Of a stretch of DNA of 64,000 nucleotides, positions 9,345 to 18,328 are shown piece by piece; the first letter of the stretch is position 1, and each line of letters opens with the position of its first letter. Source of the stretch: Betaproteobacteria bacterium Ga0077532 (lineage in GTDB: Bacteria; Pseudomonadota; Gammaproteobacteria; Burkholderiales; Ga0077523); contig LNEE01000013.1 of the NCBI GenBank assembly GCA_001464895.1, positions 62,001 to 126,000 of the forward strand, in the 5' to 3' direction. The translations under genes and the position numbers were made by a program. The notes under the pieces were generated by a model. The model saw only the letters and a program-made list of their open reading frames with translations. It was not told the origin of the DNA and made no database searches.

Positions 9345-10112
9345 TCATTCAGGGTCGTCGATTGCGCCTTCGCCGGGATCCTCGAGATCGGCGTTGGGGT
9401 CGACGGGAGGATTGCCGTCGTAGATGAGGTTCCTGCGGCGCTGGAAGTAGGCCTCGCGCAGGAACGAGTAGCGGTCGGGTTGCTGCTCGAGCAGTTTCTC
9501 GGCGGGAAGCACGTTGGCCCGGGCGTCGACCAGGTTGACCCCGGTCAGGGTGTTTCGCACCGGGACGTCGGGAACCTGCCAGATGGGGTCGATGCGGGAA
9601 TCCACCACCAGGCCCACGGAATCTCGCAGTGTGCTGGGGCCCAGCAGGGGGAGCACGAGGTACGGTCCGCTCCCGACGCCCCAGTACGCCAGCGTCTGTC
9701 CGAAGTCCTCCTGCCGTTTGGTGAGGCCCCGCATCCCTGCGACGTCCACCAGGCCCAGGCCGCCGAACACCGTGTTCGACACCAGCCGCACGAGGTCGCG
9801 GGATGCGTTCGTGAACTTCAGCTGCAGGAGGTCGTTCGTCACGACGACGACATCCCCGAGGTTGTTGAAGAAGTTGCGAACGCCCGTGCGGACGAAGGAA
9901 GGGAGAACGCGGTCGTAGATCTGGGCGATCGGTTTGGTCACATACCGGTCGGCCTTCTCGTTGAACTTGAAGATCGCGCGGTTGACCGGCTCGATCGGGT
10001 CGGAGGGGACCTGCGAAGATGTCGTGGCGCAACCCGAGAGCAACATCGCAACGAGCAGCATCGCGTGCAGCGGGTGCGTATGACGTCCGGGAATGGCGGG
10101 GAGACGGATCAA
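9345..10112 (-). CDS. mlaA: MlaA/VacJ phospholipid-transport lipoprotein
   Basis: 255 residues if translation begins at TTG 10112 (LIRLPAIPGRH), which gives a normal lipoprotein signal ending in LLSGC. The frame stays open upstream to an ATG at 10256, but that segment does not look like protein and would spoil the signal peptide. MlaA motifs are clear: DPIEPVNRAIFKFNEKAD, VRNFFNNLGD, GMRGLTKRQEDFGQTLAYWG and GPYLVLPLLGPSTLRDSVG. MlaA sits in the outer membrane and removes mislocalised phospholipid together with MlaFEDBC, whose genes are not in this window. Confidence 0.88.
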   Translation of the reverse strand: MIRLPAIPGRHTHPLHAMLLVAMLLSGCATTSSQVPSDPIEPVNRAIFKFNEKADRYVTKPIAQIYDRVLPSFVRTGVRNFFNNLGDVVVVTNDLLQLKFTNASRDLVRLVSNTVFGGLGLVDVAGMRGLTKRQEDFGQTLAYWGVGSGPYLVLPLLGPSTLRDSVGLVVDSRIDPIWQVPDVPVRNTLTGVNLVDARANVLPAEKLLEQQPDRYSFLREAYFQRRRNLIYDGNPPVDPNADLEDPGEGAIDDPE

Positions 10113-10350
10113 GGAGTTGTTCTTCGCGAAGCGGGTGAATCGGGGTCGAGTATAGCAACGGGTGGTTTGCAAACCCGCAGGCCATCGGTCAGCATTACGG
10201 CCTTTTTTTCCCGCGGCTTGAGTTGGCCGTGGGGTATTGTTGGTCGATGCCATCATGGATCGCTGCCGAATGAGTCACTGACTGCATCACTGACAAGGCG
10301 GCAGCGCAGTACCAACATCAATCAACATTCAATCAACGAAAGGGGGCGGC

Positions 10351-11130
10351 ATGGATCTCGGAATTCGCGGCAGGAAGGCGATCGTCTGCGCAGGAAGCAA
10401 GGGTTTGGGGAAGGGGTGCGCGATGGCGCTGGCTCGCGAGGGCGTGGAGGTGACGATCGTCGCCCGCGGTCGTGAGGCGCTCGAGGCGACGGCCGCGGAG
10501 ATCCGCGCGGCGACCGGGGCGACAGTCCATGTGGTCGTGGCCGACATCACCAAGCCCGAGGGCCGGGCAGCCGCCCTGGCCGCCTGCCCGGCGCCCGACA
10601 TCCTCGTGAACAATGCCGGCGGCCCGCCCACCGGTGACTTCCGCGAGTTCACGCGCGACATGTGGATCGCCGCCATCGACGCCAACATGCTCGCCCCCAT
10701 CGAGATGATCAAGGCCACGGTCGACGGCATGATCGCCCGCGGTTTCGGTCGCATCGTCAACATCACTTCCAGCGCGGTCAAGGCGCCGATCGACATCCTC
10801 GGCCTGTCGAACGGCGCGCGGAGCGGTCTCACCGGTTTCGTGGCCGGCATCGCCCGCAAGACCGTCGTCCACAACGTCACCATCAACAACATTCTTCCGG
10901 GTCTGTACGAGACCGAGACCATGCTGGGTCGGGTCGAGGCGATGGCCCGTACCAACGGCGTGACCTTCGACGACGCCCGGGCCGCGCGCCTGAAGACCAT
11001 CCCCGCGGGGCGGTTCGGCAAGCCGGAGGAGTTCGGTGCCCTCTGCGCCTTCGTCTGCAGCGAACACGCGTCGTACCTCACCGGCCAGAATTTCCTCACC
11101 GACGGCGGCGCCTATCCGGGCACCTACTGA
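10351..11130 (+). CDS. atypical short-chain dehydrogenase/reductase (FabG-like)
   Basis: 259 residues preceded by AAAGGGGGCGGC. The Rossmann nucleotide motif is AGSKGLGKG (14-22) and NNAGG follows the fourth strand. The catalytic Tyr-x-x-x-Lys is missing: the aligned positions are Leu152 and Ala156 (GLSNGARSG), although the Ser-containing NITSS is present. This fits the SDR subgroup that resembles 3-oxoacyl-ACP reductase but lacks the canonical catalytic set. The C-terminal TGQNFLTDGGAYPGTY is family-typical. It is followed 28 bases later by gabD, suggesting shared catabolism of an aldehyde or semialdehyde. The substrate is unknown. Confidence 0.82.
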   Translation: MDLGIRGRKAIVCAGSKGLGKGCAMALAREGVEVTIVARGREALEATAAEIRAATGATVHVVVADITKPEGRAAALAACPAPDILVNNAGGPPTGDFREFTRDMWIAAIDANMLAPIEMIKATVDGMIARGFGRIVNITSSAVKAPIDILGLSNGARSGLTGFVAGIARKTVVHNVTINNILPGLYETETMLGRVEAMARTNGVTFDDARAARLKTIPAGRFGKPEEFGALCAFVCSEHASYLTGQNFLTDGGAYPGTY

Positions 11131-11158
11131 TCGTCACGCCAGCCCAAAGGAGACCATC

Positions 11159-12634
11159 ATGAACGCACCGCTCCGCCAGACCCTGCTGCTGAAGGACCCC
11201 ACGCTGCTGCGTCAGCAATGCTATGTCGACGGAAAATGGGCAGACGCTGACAGCGGCGTGACCATCGCCGTGCACAACCCCGCCACCGGCGCGATGCTCG
11301 GCACCATCCCGCGCATGGGCACGGCCGAGACCCGCCGCGCCATCGAAGCGGCGAATGCCGCGTGGCCGGCGTGGCGCGCCAAGACCGGCAAGGAGCGCGC
11401 TGTTGTCCTTCGGAAGTGGTTCGAGCTGATGCTCGCGCACCAGGATGATCTCGCGGCGATCATGACCGCCGAGCAGGGCAAGCCGCTTGCCGAGGCCAAG
11501 GGCGAGATCGTCTACGCCGCATCGTTCCTCGAATGGTTCGCCGAGGAAGGCAAGCGCATCTACGGCGACGTCATGCAGCACCCGCAGGGCGACAAGCGCA
11601 TCGTCGTGCTGAAGCAGCCGGTGGGCGTGTGCGCGGCGATCACTCCGTGGAACTTCCCGGCCGCGATGATCACCCGCAAGGCGGGTCCGGCACTCGCCGC
11701 CGGCTGCGTGATGGTGCTGAAGCCCGCCACGCAGACGCCATTCTCGGCGCTGGCGCTCGCGGAACTGGCGGAGCGCGCCGGAGTGCCCAAGGGGGTGTTC
11801 AGCGTCGTGACGGGCAGCTCGGCCGAGATCGGTGCGGAGATGACTTCCAGCACGCTGGTGCGGAAGCTGACCTTCACCGGGTCCACGGAAGTGGGCCGCA
11901 AGCTGATGGCCCAGTGCGCCGAGACCATCAAGAAGATGTCGCTGGAACTGGGCGGCAACGCGCCGTTCCTGGTCTTCGACGATGCGGACCTCGATGCCGC
12001 CGTCGAGGGTGCGATGGCCTCCAAGTACCGCAATGCCGGTCAGACCTGCGTCTGCGCGAACCGTCTGATCGTGCAGGACGGGGTCTACGACGCCTTCCTC
12101 GCGAAGCTCGCGGCGAAGGTGAAGACCCTCCAGGTGGGCAACGGTGCCGACGCGGGTGTGACGACCGGGCCGCTCATCGACGACGCTGCAGTCGCGAAGG
12201 TCGAGGAGCACGTGGCCGATGCCCTCGCGAAGGGCGCCCGACTCGTGTCCGGCGGTCGCCGTCACTCGCTGGGCGGGCAGTTCTACGAGCCGACGATCCT
12301 TGCCGACGTGACCTCCGACATGAAGGTCGCGGTGGAGGAGACCTTCGGCCCGGTCGCGCCGGTCTTCCGCTTCAAGACCGAGGAGGAAGCCCTCGCGATG
12401 GCCAACGACACCGAGTTCGGTCTCGCGGCCTACTTCTACTCGCGCGACATCGGCCGGGTGTGGCGCGTCTCGGAAGGCATCGAGTCGGGCATCGTCGGCG
12501 TCAACGTCGGGATCATCTCGAACGAGGTGGGGCCGTTCGGTGGCGTGAAGCAGTCCGGTCTGGGCCGCGAAGGGTCGAAGTACGGCATCGAGGACTTCCT
12601 CGAAGTGAAGTACCTCTGCATGGGCGGCATCTGA
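11159..12634 (+). CDS. gabD: NAD(P)-dependent succinate-semialdehyde dehydrogenase
   Basis: 491 residues, ATG 11159 after AAAGGAG. It is a complete aldehyde dehydrogenase: ITPWNFPAAMITRK for cofactor binding, FTGSTEVGRKLM, catalytic Glu in LELGGNAPFLVF (about 265), catalytic Cys in NAGQTCVCANR (about 298) and the C-terminal GPFGGVKQSGLGREG. Overall pattern and length match GabD, which oxidises succinate semialdehyde to succinate. Semialdehyde specificity is inferred from family resemblance; related semialdehydes remain possible. Confidence 0.88.
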   Translation: MNAPLRQTLLLKDPTLLRQQCYVDGKWADADSGVTIAVHNPATGAMLGTIPRMGTAETRRAIEAANAAWPAWRAKTGKERAVVLRKWFELMLAHQDDLAAIMTAEQGKPLAEAKGEIVYAASFLEWFAEEGKRIYGDVMQHPQGDKRIVVLKQPVGVCAAITPWNFPAAMITRKAGPALAAGCVMVLKPATQTPFSALALAELAERAGVPKGVFSVVTGSSAEIGAEMTSSTLVRKLTFTGSTEVGRKLMAQCAETIKKMSLELGGNAPFLVFDDADLDAAVEGAMASKYRNAGQTCVCANRLIVQDGVYDAFLAKLAAKVKTLQVGNGADAGVTTGPLIDDAAVAKVEEHVADALAKGARLVSGGRRHSLGGQFYEPTILADVTSDMKVAVEETFGPVAPVFRFKTEEEALAMANDTEFGLAAYFYSRDIGRVWRVSEGIESGIVGVNVGIISNEVGPFGGVKQSGLGREGSKYGIEDFLEVKYLCMGGI

Positions 12635-12645
12635 TCGGATGCCCG

Positions 12646-12674
12646 ACCGCCCGGCGCGATCCGCGTCGGGCGGT
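12646..12674. terminator. hairpin between convergent genes, possible bidirectional terminator
   Basis: ACCGCCCG (12646-12653) pairs with CGGGCGGT (12667-12674), and an inner CGCG/CGCG extends the stem. It sits between the stops of gabD (+) and the chemoreceptor gene (-). There is no clear T-run on either side, so termination efficiency is uncertain. Confidence 0.45.
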
Positions 12675-12683
12675 GCCGATCGC

Positions 12684-14189
12684 TCAGGCCGCGCGATCCT
12701 GGAGCCGGATCGCGACGGCGCCTAGCTGGTCGGCCAGCGTCTCCAGAGACCGTGTGGTCTCGATGGCAGTACCCACGTCGTGCCGTGCATCCTGTGCCGC
12801 AACCTCGAGGTGCTGCACCTGCTGCGCCATGCCGCGGATGTCCTCCGCCTGGCGACCGACGCTCCCGTGCAGGGATTCCACCTGATCCGCCACCCGGCCG
12901 GCATTCTCTTCGATGGTCACGATCGTCGAGCGCGCCTGATCGGCGAGCGACACGCCGCGGGACACCCGCGATGTCGCCTGGCTCATGCTCTCGAGTGCGA
13001 CATCCTTGCTGTCGGCGATCTCGCAGATCGTCCGGGCGATCTCCGTGGTGGAACTGCTGGTGCGCTCGGCCAGCTTCCGCACCTCGTCCGCGACCACGGC
13101 GAACCCACGGCCGCTCTCGCCGGCGCGGGCCGCTTCGATCGCTGCATTGAGGGCGAGCAGGTTGGTCTGTTCAGCCACGTCGCGGATCACGTCGACCATG
13201 CCCGAGATGCGCTCCGACTTGCGACCGAGTTCCGACACCTTCTCGGTGGCCGATCCGATCGTGCCGGAGATGGCCTCCATCTCGGCCGCAGCATCCTCGA
13301 TCACCCGGCGACCGCTGCGGCAGGCATCCTGCGCCTTCCGCGTGAGGTCCAAGGTCCGGTCGATGTCGTGCATCACGCCGGTCAGAGGATCATCGAGACC
13401 GGCTGACGTGCGCGAGAGGGTCGCTGCGACGTCCAGAGTCTGGCCGGCGCGGACGTCCAGATCGGCCGTCATGCCCGCCAGGCGACCGGAGGCCTCGCGG
13501 ATTCCCTCGGCCGTGGTTTGCATCTCCCGGAGCGCCGACCGGAAGCGCTCGCCGGTCGCCAGCATCGCACGGAGTCCCGGAGACGCCTTCGCGGCGTCGA
13601 TGTGCCGGAGACTGTCGAAGTCGCCCTCGGCGACAGCCGCCGCCACCCGGGAGATCGAGTGGACGTCGACGGCTTCGCGACGCAGTCGCTCGGTCAGGAC
13701 CACGAGTACGGCGGTCTCCGCGACGACGAACGCCGCGTGCAGCACGACGCGCCACACGTGATCCGCCGCCGGGAAGACGAAGACACCGAAGTCCATGGAC
13801 TGCAGGATGTAGAAGCCGAGGTGATGGACCGCGATGGTCACCGCGCCGGCGACCACCGGCCGCCAGTCGCGATAGACGAGCAGGAAGGCGAGGCCCACGA
13901 AGACGCCGAAGTGGATCTCGAGCATCCCGCGCATCTGCTGGATCTGCGCTGCGACGAGGATCATCGCGGCACTCGCGAGCGTGAGTCGGGTCAACAGCTC
14001 GCCGGGCCCCGTTCGCACCAGGAAGGCACACAGCACCAGGGTCGGCAGCATCACCCCGAGCACGGGAAGCCATGCGCCAATGAAGCCGGCGATGACCAGG
14101 CTGATCAGGGTGTAGCCCGCGCAGACGCCCAGCATCATGCGGTCGCTGGCGGCGCGGGAGGGTTTCAGGAATTCGTCGGACGGGTTCAT
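12684..14189 (-). CDS. methyl-accepting chemotaxis protein, membrane-embedded sensor
   Basis: 501 residues. The first ~175 contain about six hydrophobic segments with almost no periplasmic domain, so the signal is probably sensed within or near the membrane. A helical linker follows, then the chemoreceptor cytoplasmic domain. Its hairpin tip reads [21 protein letters not shown] and [20 protein letters not shown], the contact site for CheA/CheW. No HAMP domain is obvious. The ligand is unknown. Its ATG overlaps the stop of a small upstream frame. Confidence 0.88.
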   Translation of the reverse strand: MNPSDEFLKPSRAASDRMMLGVCAGYTLISLVIAGFIGAWLPVLGVMLPTLVLCAFLVRTGPGELLTRLTLASAAMILVAAQIQQMRGMLEIHFGVFVGLAFLLVYRDWRPVVAGAVTIAVHHLGFYILQSMDFGVFVFPAADHVWRVVLHAAFVVAETAVLVVLTERLRREAVDVHSISRVAAAVAEGDFDSLRHIDAAKASPGLRAMLATGERFRSALREMQTTAEGIREASGRLAGMTADLDVRAGQTLDVAATLSRTSAGLDDPLTGVMHDIDRTLDLTRKAQDACRSGRRVIEDAAAEMEAISGTIGSATEKVSELGRKSERISGMVDVIRDVAEQTNLLALNAAIEAARAGESGRGFAVVADEVRKLAERTSSSTTEIARTICEIADSKDVALESMSQATSRVSRGVSLADQARSTIVTIEENAGRVADQVESLHGSVGRQAEDIRGMAQQVQHLEVAAQDARHDVGTAIETTRSLETLADQLGAVAIRLQDRAA

Positions 14190-14377
14190 CGGGGCTCACG
14201 CGAAGGCACGTTGGGGGAGGTGCTGCAGAACGTGTCCCATGCGCGGGTCGACCAGGCCTCCCACCAGAGCGTACCGAGCGAGGCGCAGAGCCATAGGATG
14301 ACTGCGATTGCTGGCAGGGAGACTGGTCGCCTTGGCGCCGAGGGCGGTGCGGGTTCCATGGGAGCCATAACGGCCAT
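14186..14377 (-). CDS. possible small membrane protein upstream of the chemoreceptor
   Basis: 63 residues with one hydrophobic segment ([19 protein letters not shown], about 21-39) and a polar C-terminus. Its stop overlaps the chemoreceptor ATG by four bases (ATGA), suggesting translational coupling. The Shine-Dalgarno is weak and the N-terminus is Pro/Ala-rich. It could be a genuine leader-like partner or a chance frame. No family is recognised. Confidence 0.35.
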   Translation of the reverse strand: MAVMAPMEPAPPSAPRRPVSLPAIAVILWLCASLGTLWWEAWSTRAWDTFCSTSPNVPSREPR

Positions 14378-14449
14378 GACCGGATGATCTCGACCCCTGA
14401 TTCCGGCAATAAATCCGTCCGCCCCCGTCCCGCGCCCGCGGAATCGACG

Positions 14450-15079
14450 TCAGCCGGCGATCGCTCGCCAGCGCGTGATGAACTGCCCCGCGGCACCGGC
14501 CACATCATCGAGTCTTGCGCCCGGCCGGTAGAGCGCGGACCCCAGGCCGAAGCCGCCGGCCCCGGCATGCCAGTAGGGTTCCATGTTGTCGGGTGTGATG
14601 GAGCCCACCGGGAGCACGGCGGTCTCCCTCGGGAGCACCGCGCGCATGGCCTTAAGCACAGCGGGCGGATGCGCTTCGGCGGGGAACAGCTTCAGGCCGT
14701 CGGCGCCGGCTGCGAGCATGGCGAAGGCCTCGGTCGGGGTCGAGAATCCCGGCAGGGCCAGCATGTCGCGGGATTTCGCCTCGCGGACCACCGCACCGTC
14801 CGCGTGGGGCATCACGATCACGCGGCCGCCCGCGTCCTGCACGCGCTCGACCTGTGCGACGTTGGTGACCGTGCCCGCACCCACGAGGACGCGCCCCCCG
14901 AACCGACCCGAGAGCAGGGCGATGCTCGCGTACGGTTCGGGTGAATTCAGCGGCACTTCGATGATGCGGAAGCCCGCTTCGAACAGCGCCTCCGCCACAT
15001 CGATGACTTCGTCGGGTCGCACCCCCCGCAGGATCGCGACGAGGGGGCACTGCACCAGCCAGGCGTCGAGAGAGGTCAT
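14450..15079 (-). CDS. dgoA: 2-dehydro-3-deoxy-6-phosphogalactonate aldolase
   Basis: 209 residues, a KDPG/KDPGal aldolase TIM barrel. The N-terminal LVAILRGVRPDEVI, the catalytic Glu in IIEVPLNSPEP, VLVGAGTVTN, and the Schiff-base Lys in GLKLFPAE are all present. The ILRGVRP form and the adjacent dgoK favour KDPGal (galactonate pathway) over KDPG. The enzyme cleaves KDPGal to pyruvate and glyceraldehyde-3-phosphate. It overlaps dgoK by four bases. Confidence 0.9.
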   Translation of the reverse strand: MTSLDAWLVQCPLVAILRGVRPDEVIDVAEALFEAGFRIIEVPLNSPEPYASIALLSGRFGGRVLVGAGTVTNVAQVERVQDAGGRVIVMPHADGAVVREAKSRDMLALPGFSTPTEAFAMLAAGADGLKLFPAEAHPPAVLKAMRAVLPRETAVLPVGSITPDNMEPYWHAGAGGFGLGSALYRPGARLDDVAGAAGQFITRWRAIAG

Positions 15080-15984
15080 GGGTGTCCGGTCAACAGGCCG
15101 CGCGTGCGCGCGATGTGGACGAGCCCGATCAGGGCGGCATCGGGATCATGGCGGGTCGTCGGACTCTCGAGCATCGCCAGTGCGTGCTGGTAGCGGGCCG
15201 TGAGTGCAGCGCTGCCGACGAGTTGCACCGGGCGGCCCGCAGCCGCGGCGCGGCATTCGTGACCGACCAACAGGCCCGAAAGGTAGTCGCGCGTGGCGGC
15301 TTCCGGGAGCCCGTCGACCAGCACCTCGGCACGGACGCCGAAAACGTGATGCAGCAGGCCGCCGGGCTCACCACTGCGTCGTACACCCTTCTCGAAGGCC
15401 TGCGCGTCGAAGCCGCCGACGACATCGGACATGGTGCGGGCGAGGATGCTGTGCTTCGAGAAGAGCGCGAACGTCTCACCGGTCATGTGGGTCGTGAACC
15501 CCGTGATGCGCCCGTCGCGCACGGTCACCCATTTGCTGTGCGTCCCCGGCAGGCAGAGGAGGTGCTCCCCCGCGCCGAGTGCCGGAAGAATCCCCAGGAT
15601 CTGGGTCTCCTCGCCTCGCATCACGTCGGGCACGCCAGACGCGGCCCGGGTCGAGACGCCGGGGACGATCCATGCAGGCACACCGTCGGTCAGCGTGAAC
15701 GAGAGGAGTCCCTGCGACAACTCCGCGGGGCCGGCTGGTGTCGACACATACGGCGCTTCCTGCCAGCCCTGCCGACTGCCGATCATGCCGCTCATCAGGA
15801 CCCCGGTGCAGCGCCGCGGGTCGAGCCACTGTCCGACCTGGCCGCGCAGCACCGCCTCGAAGGCGCCACCGTCGACCGACAGGATCCCGCGGTCGGCCGC
15901 GTGGCGCGCGAGGGTGTGTCCGGCGTCATCGAGCTGCCACGCCCGGAAACCCGACGTGCCCCAGTCGATCGCGACGATGCCCAC
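15076..15984 (-). CDS. dgoK: 2-dehydro-3-deoxygalactonokinase
   Basis: 302 residues from GTG 15984, giving the kinase start VGIVAIDWGTSGFRAW; the frame is open further upstream, but that part overlaps the neighbouring gene. DgoK motifs include the nucleotide-binding DWGTS, LMSGMIGSRQGWQEAPYV, RGEETQILG and LCLPGTHSKWV. It phosphorylates KDG(al) to feed DgoA. The RraA-like gene ends 1 base upstream and dgoA overlaps downstream, so all three are one transcription unit. Galactonate dehydratase (DgoD) is not in the window. Confidence 0.9.
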   Translation of the reverse strand: MGIVAIDWGTSGFRAWQLDDAGHTLARHAADRGILSVDGGAFEAVLRGQVGQWLDPRRCTGVLMSGMIGSRQGWQEAPYVSTPAGPAELSQGLLSFTLTDGVPAWIVPGVSTRAASGVPDVMRGEETQILGILPALGAGEHLLCLPGTHSKWVTVRDGRITGFTTHMTGETFALFSKHSILARTMSDVVGGFDAQAFEKGVRRSGEPGGLLHHVFGVRAEVLVDGLPEAATRDYLSGLLVGHECRAAAAGRPVQLVGSAALTARYQHALAMLESPTTRHDPDAALIGLVHIARTRGLLTGHP

Positions 15985-15985
15985 C

Positions 15986-16654
15986 TCAGATGCGCCCGAA
16001 TTCCTCGAGCAGCTGCTCGAAGCTGCGGCCTTCGCGGATGCGCTGGCGTGTGGCCTCCTCCCGCTCCGCCTGTTCCCGCGCCAGCGGCAGGACCGATGCC
16101 GCATCGGCCAGCGGCACCACCGTCACGCCGATCTCGTCGGCCACGATCATGTCGCCCGGGTGCACGACGATCCCGCCGCACTGCACCGGGACACTGAGCG
16201 CGACGTCGTCCTTGCGGCCCGAGAACATCGTGTGGGTGCCGCGTGCGGTGACGGCGCGCGAGAAGACGATGAAGCCGATGTCGCGCAGCTCGTCGATGTC
16301 GCGGCAGGCGCCGTCGATGATCGCGCCGGCGACGCCCAGATTTCGAAACAGGCTGCCCATCAGCCCGCCGAAGACGGAGGTCTCGGTTTCACCGCCTGCA
16401 TCGACGACGACGACATCACCAGGCCTGGCCGCGTGGAGCGCGGCGAGCGGATCCTGCAGATCGCCCGGGGAGAGACGCACGGTGAGCGCAGGGCCCACGG
16501 CCTTGCCGGCGAAGATCGGCTTCATGCCGCTGTGCATGACGCCCCCGCGTTTCTGCACGTCGGCGAACACGCACGACGCGCTGTAGCACCGCGCCACCTC
16601 GCGGTACTGGTCGACGAGCTCCTGCGGCGGGCGGGGGAAGTCTTTCAGCGACAT
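15986..16654 (-). CDS. RraA-like / HMG-CHA-type aldolase family protein
   Basis: 222 residues. The family signature is present: GGLMGSLFRNLGVAGAIIDG and CRDIDEL (the Gly-x20-Arg-Asp metal/substrate motif), with GDVVVVDAGG before it. The fold is shared by 4-hydroxy-4-methyl-2-oxoglutarate / 4-carboxy-4-hydroxy-2-oxoadipate aldolases, oxaloacetate decarboxylases and the RNase E inhibitor RraA. The conserved RD pair and the position before dgoK favour an enzymatic role in sugar-acid or keto-acid breakdown over RNase regulation; this is inference from context. Confidence 0.82.
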   Translation of the reverse strand: MSLKDFPRPPQELVDQYREVARCYSASCVFADVQKRGGVMHSGMKPIFAGKAVGPALTVRLSPGDLQDPLAALHAARPGDVVVVDAGGETETSVFGGLMGSLFRNLGVAGAIIDGACRDIDELRDIGFIVFSRAVTARGTHTMFSGRKDDVALSVPVQCGGIVVHPGDMIVADEIGVTVVPLADAASVLPLAREQAEREEATRQRIREGRSFEQLLEEFGRI

Positions 16655-16740
16655 GATGGCGGGTCTCCGTTCGATGGCTGTCGGGAACCGGATTAGGCCA
16701 CAGCAGCGCGTGCGTTCACAGGTGAAACGGCGCGCGCAAA

Positions 16741-17604
16741 TCAGTCGGCGAAGAGGAAATCCGTGACGGCCTCGATCTGGTCGCCGGCCATGAATGTCGG
16801 GGCGTGGCCGATGCCGGCGAAGTCGACCAGCTGCGTGCGCCCGGCCCGCGTGAGCATAGCCTCGGCGGTTTCGCGCGTGAGGAGATCGGATGCTGCGCCG
16901 CGCGTGATGAGCACATCGCATCGGACGCGCTCCCACACCGCGCGCAGGTCGACATCCACGACGCCGCCACTGAAGGCGACTGCGATTCCCGGGTCGTAGG
17001 CGAGCCGCAGTGTGCCGTCGGCAGCGATTCGCCCGCCGTGCTCGGCCAGGTGGCGCCACTGGGCATCGGTGAGTGGGCCGAAGGGCGCGGCGACCCGTCG
17101 TAGGTAGGCCTCGAGCGCCGCGACGTCCCCGAAGAGCGGATCCTTGCCGACGTAAGTACCGATGCGCTCCAGCGCCGCCTTTGGGATGAACGCACCGACA
17201 TCGTTCATCACCAGCCGGCGGATCGGGACCCCTGGCTGCGCGGCGAGCAGCATGCCGATCAGGCCGCCCATCGAGGTGCCCACCCAGTCGACCGTTTCCG
17301 CGCCGGTGCGCGCGATGAGTGTCGTGAGGTCACCGAGATACTGCGGGTAGCCGTAGCCGGCAGGATCCTTCAACCAGTCGCTGCGGCCCCGCCCGACGAC
17401 GTCCGGGCAGACCACCCGGCAGCGTCCGCCGAGCGCCTGCGCGAGCACATCGAAGTCCCGGCCATTGCGCGTGAGCCCGTGCACGCAGAGCACCACGTGC
17501 GGGTGATCGGCCGGCCCCCACTCGGTGTACGCCATCCGGTGGAATCCCTGGGGGCCGAGGCAGGCCACGTTACCTTTTCTCGGCGCATCCCCATCGTTCG
17601 ACAT
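16741..17604 (-). CDS. alpha/beta hydrolase
   Basis: 287 residues from ATG 17604 (MSNDGDAPRKG). The oxyanion segment is VVLCVHGLTRNGRDFD, the nucleophile elbow is GTSMGGL (Ser), the late acid lies near ITRGAASDLL and the catalytic His is in GIGHAPTF. Pattern and size fit esterases, lactonases or meta-cleavage hydrolases. It is separated by 86 bases from the RraA-like/dgoK/dgoA unit and probably opens that operon, so a lactonase-like step is possible but unproven. Confidence 0.8.
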   Translation of the reverse strand: MSNDGDAPRKGNVACLGPQGFHRMAYTEWGPADHPHVVLCVHGLTRNGRDFDVLAQALGGRCRVVCPDVVGRGRSDWLKDPAGYGYPQYLGDLTTLIARTGAETVDWVGTSMGGLIGMLLAAQPGVPIRRLVMNDVGAFIPKAALERIGTYVGKDPLFGDVAALEAYLRRVAAPFGPLTDAQWRHLAEHGGRIAADGTLRLAYDPGIAVAFSGGVVDVDLRAVWERVRCDVLITRGAASDLLTRETAEAMLTRAGRTQLVDFAGIGHAPTFMAGDQIEAVTDFLFAD

Positions 17605-17618
17605 GGTTCTCGACGTGC

Positions 17619-18194
17619 TCAGTTGATGTTCGCAATGTAGTGGGACAGCGCCTCGATGTCCTCGTCGGAGATGTTGCGCATCACGCTCTGCATGTTCCCG
17701 GCGTCGTTCGTGCGCTCCTTCTGCTTGAAGGCCATCAACTGGCGCAGCACGTAGGCCTGGTGTTGACCCGCGACGCGCGGCACTTCGTTCTGACCCGCGA
17801 AGCCCCCGAGGTGACACATCGTGCACAACGCATCGTCCGCGACCTTCTTGCCACGCACGACCTTCGCTGCGTCCGCCTGGAAGGGGGCGGGCTTCAGCTT
17901 CTGTGCCGCGAAATAATCGCCCAGATCACGCATGTCCTGCTTGCTCAGGTTGGTGACCATCGGGGTCATCAGCGCGTGCTTGCGGCGGCCTTCCTTGTAG
18001 TCCTTCAACTGCAGATAGATGTAGCGGCTCGCCTGACCGGCGAGCATCGGATAGTCAGACGTTGCCGAATTGCCGTCCGCACCGTGGCAGGCACCGCACA
18101 CCTCAGCCTTGGCCTTGCCTTCCTCGACGCCGGCCGTGGCGGTACTCGCCGCGAACAGGGCGGACAGGAAGAGTGGGAGGAGGGAAGTCTTCAT
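17619..18194 (-). CDS. periplasmic diheme cytochrome c (c4-like)
   Basis: 191 residues with a signal peptide (SALFAASTATAG). Two c-type heme motifs, CGACH near the N-terminus and CTMCH in the second half, give a tandem two-heme c4-like protein; PMLAGQ and PRVAGQ follow the two hemes. The Met ligand of each heme is probably in the LMTPM and NMQSVM segments. Lying downstream of a PQQ dehydrogenase on the same strand, it is the likely electron acceptor. Confidence 0.88.
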   Translation of the reverse strand: MKTSLLPLFLSALFAASTATAGVEEGKAKAEVCGACHGADGNSATSDYPMLAGQASRYIYLQLKDYKEGRRKHALMTPMVTNLSKQDMRDLGDYFAAQKLKPAPFQADAAKVVRGKKVADDALCTMCHLGGFAGQNEVPRVAGQHQAYVLRQLMAFKQKERTNDAGNMQSVMRNISDEDIEALSHYIANIN

Positions 18195-18217
18195 CGGTGC
18201 AACCTCGTAGGAAAAGA

Positions 18218-18239
18218 AAGGCCGCCTCGCGGCGGCCTT
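18218..18239 (-). terminator. intercistronic stem-loop with T-tract
   Basis: On the minus strand AAGGCCGCC and its complement GGCGGCCTT form a 9-bp GC-rich stem with a GCGA tetraloop, followed by TCTTTTCC. It lies between the PQQ dehydrogenase and the cytochrome c gene and looks like an intrinsic terminator or attenuator. It may lower cytochrome transcription relative to the dehydrogenase or force a separate promoter. Confidence 0.65.
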
Positions 18240-18328
18240 CCAAAGACCCGGACATCGGGCCTCAGTTCATCACTGCAACGCCATCGCGATCACGCTGCAT
18301 CACGGCAGCCGCTATACGTGGCGCTGCA

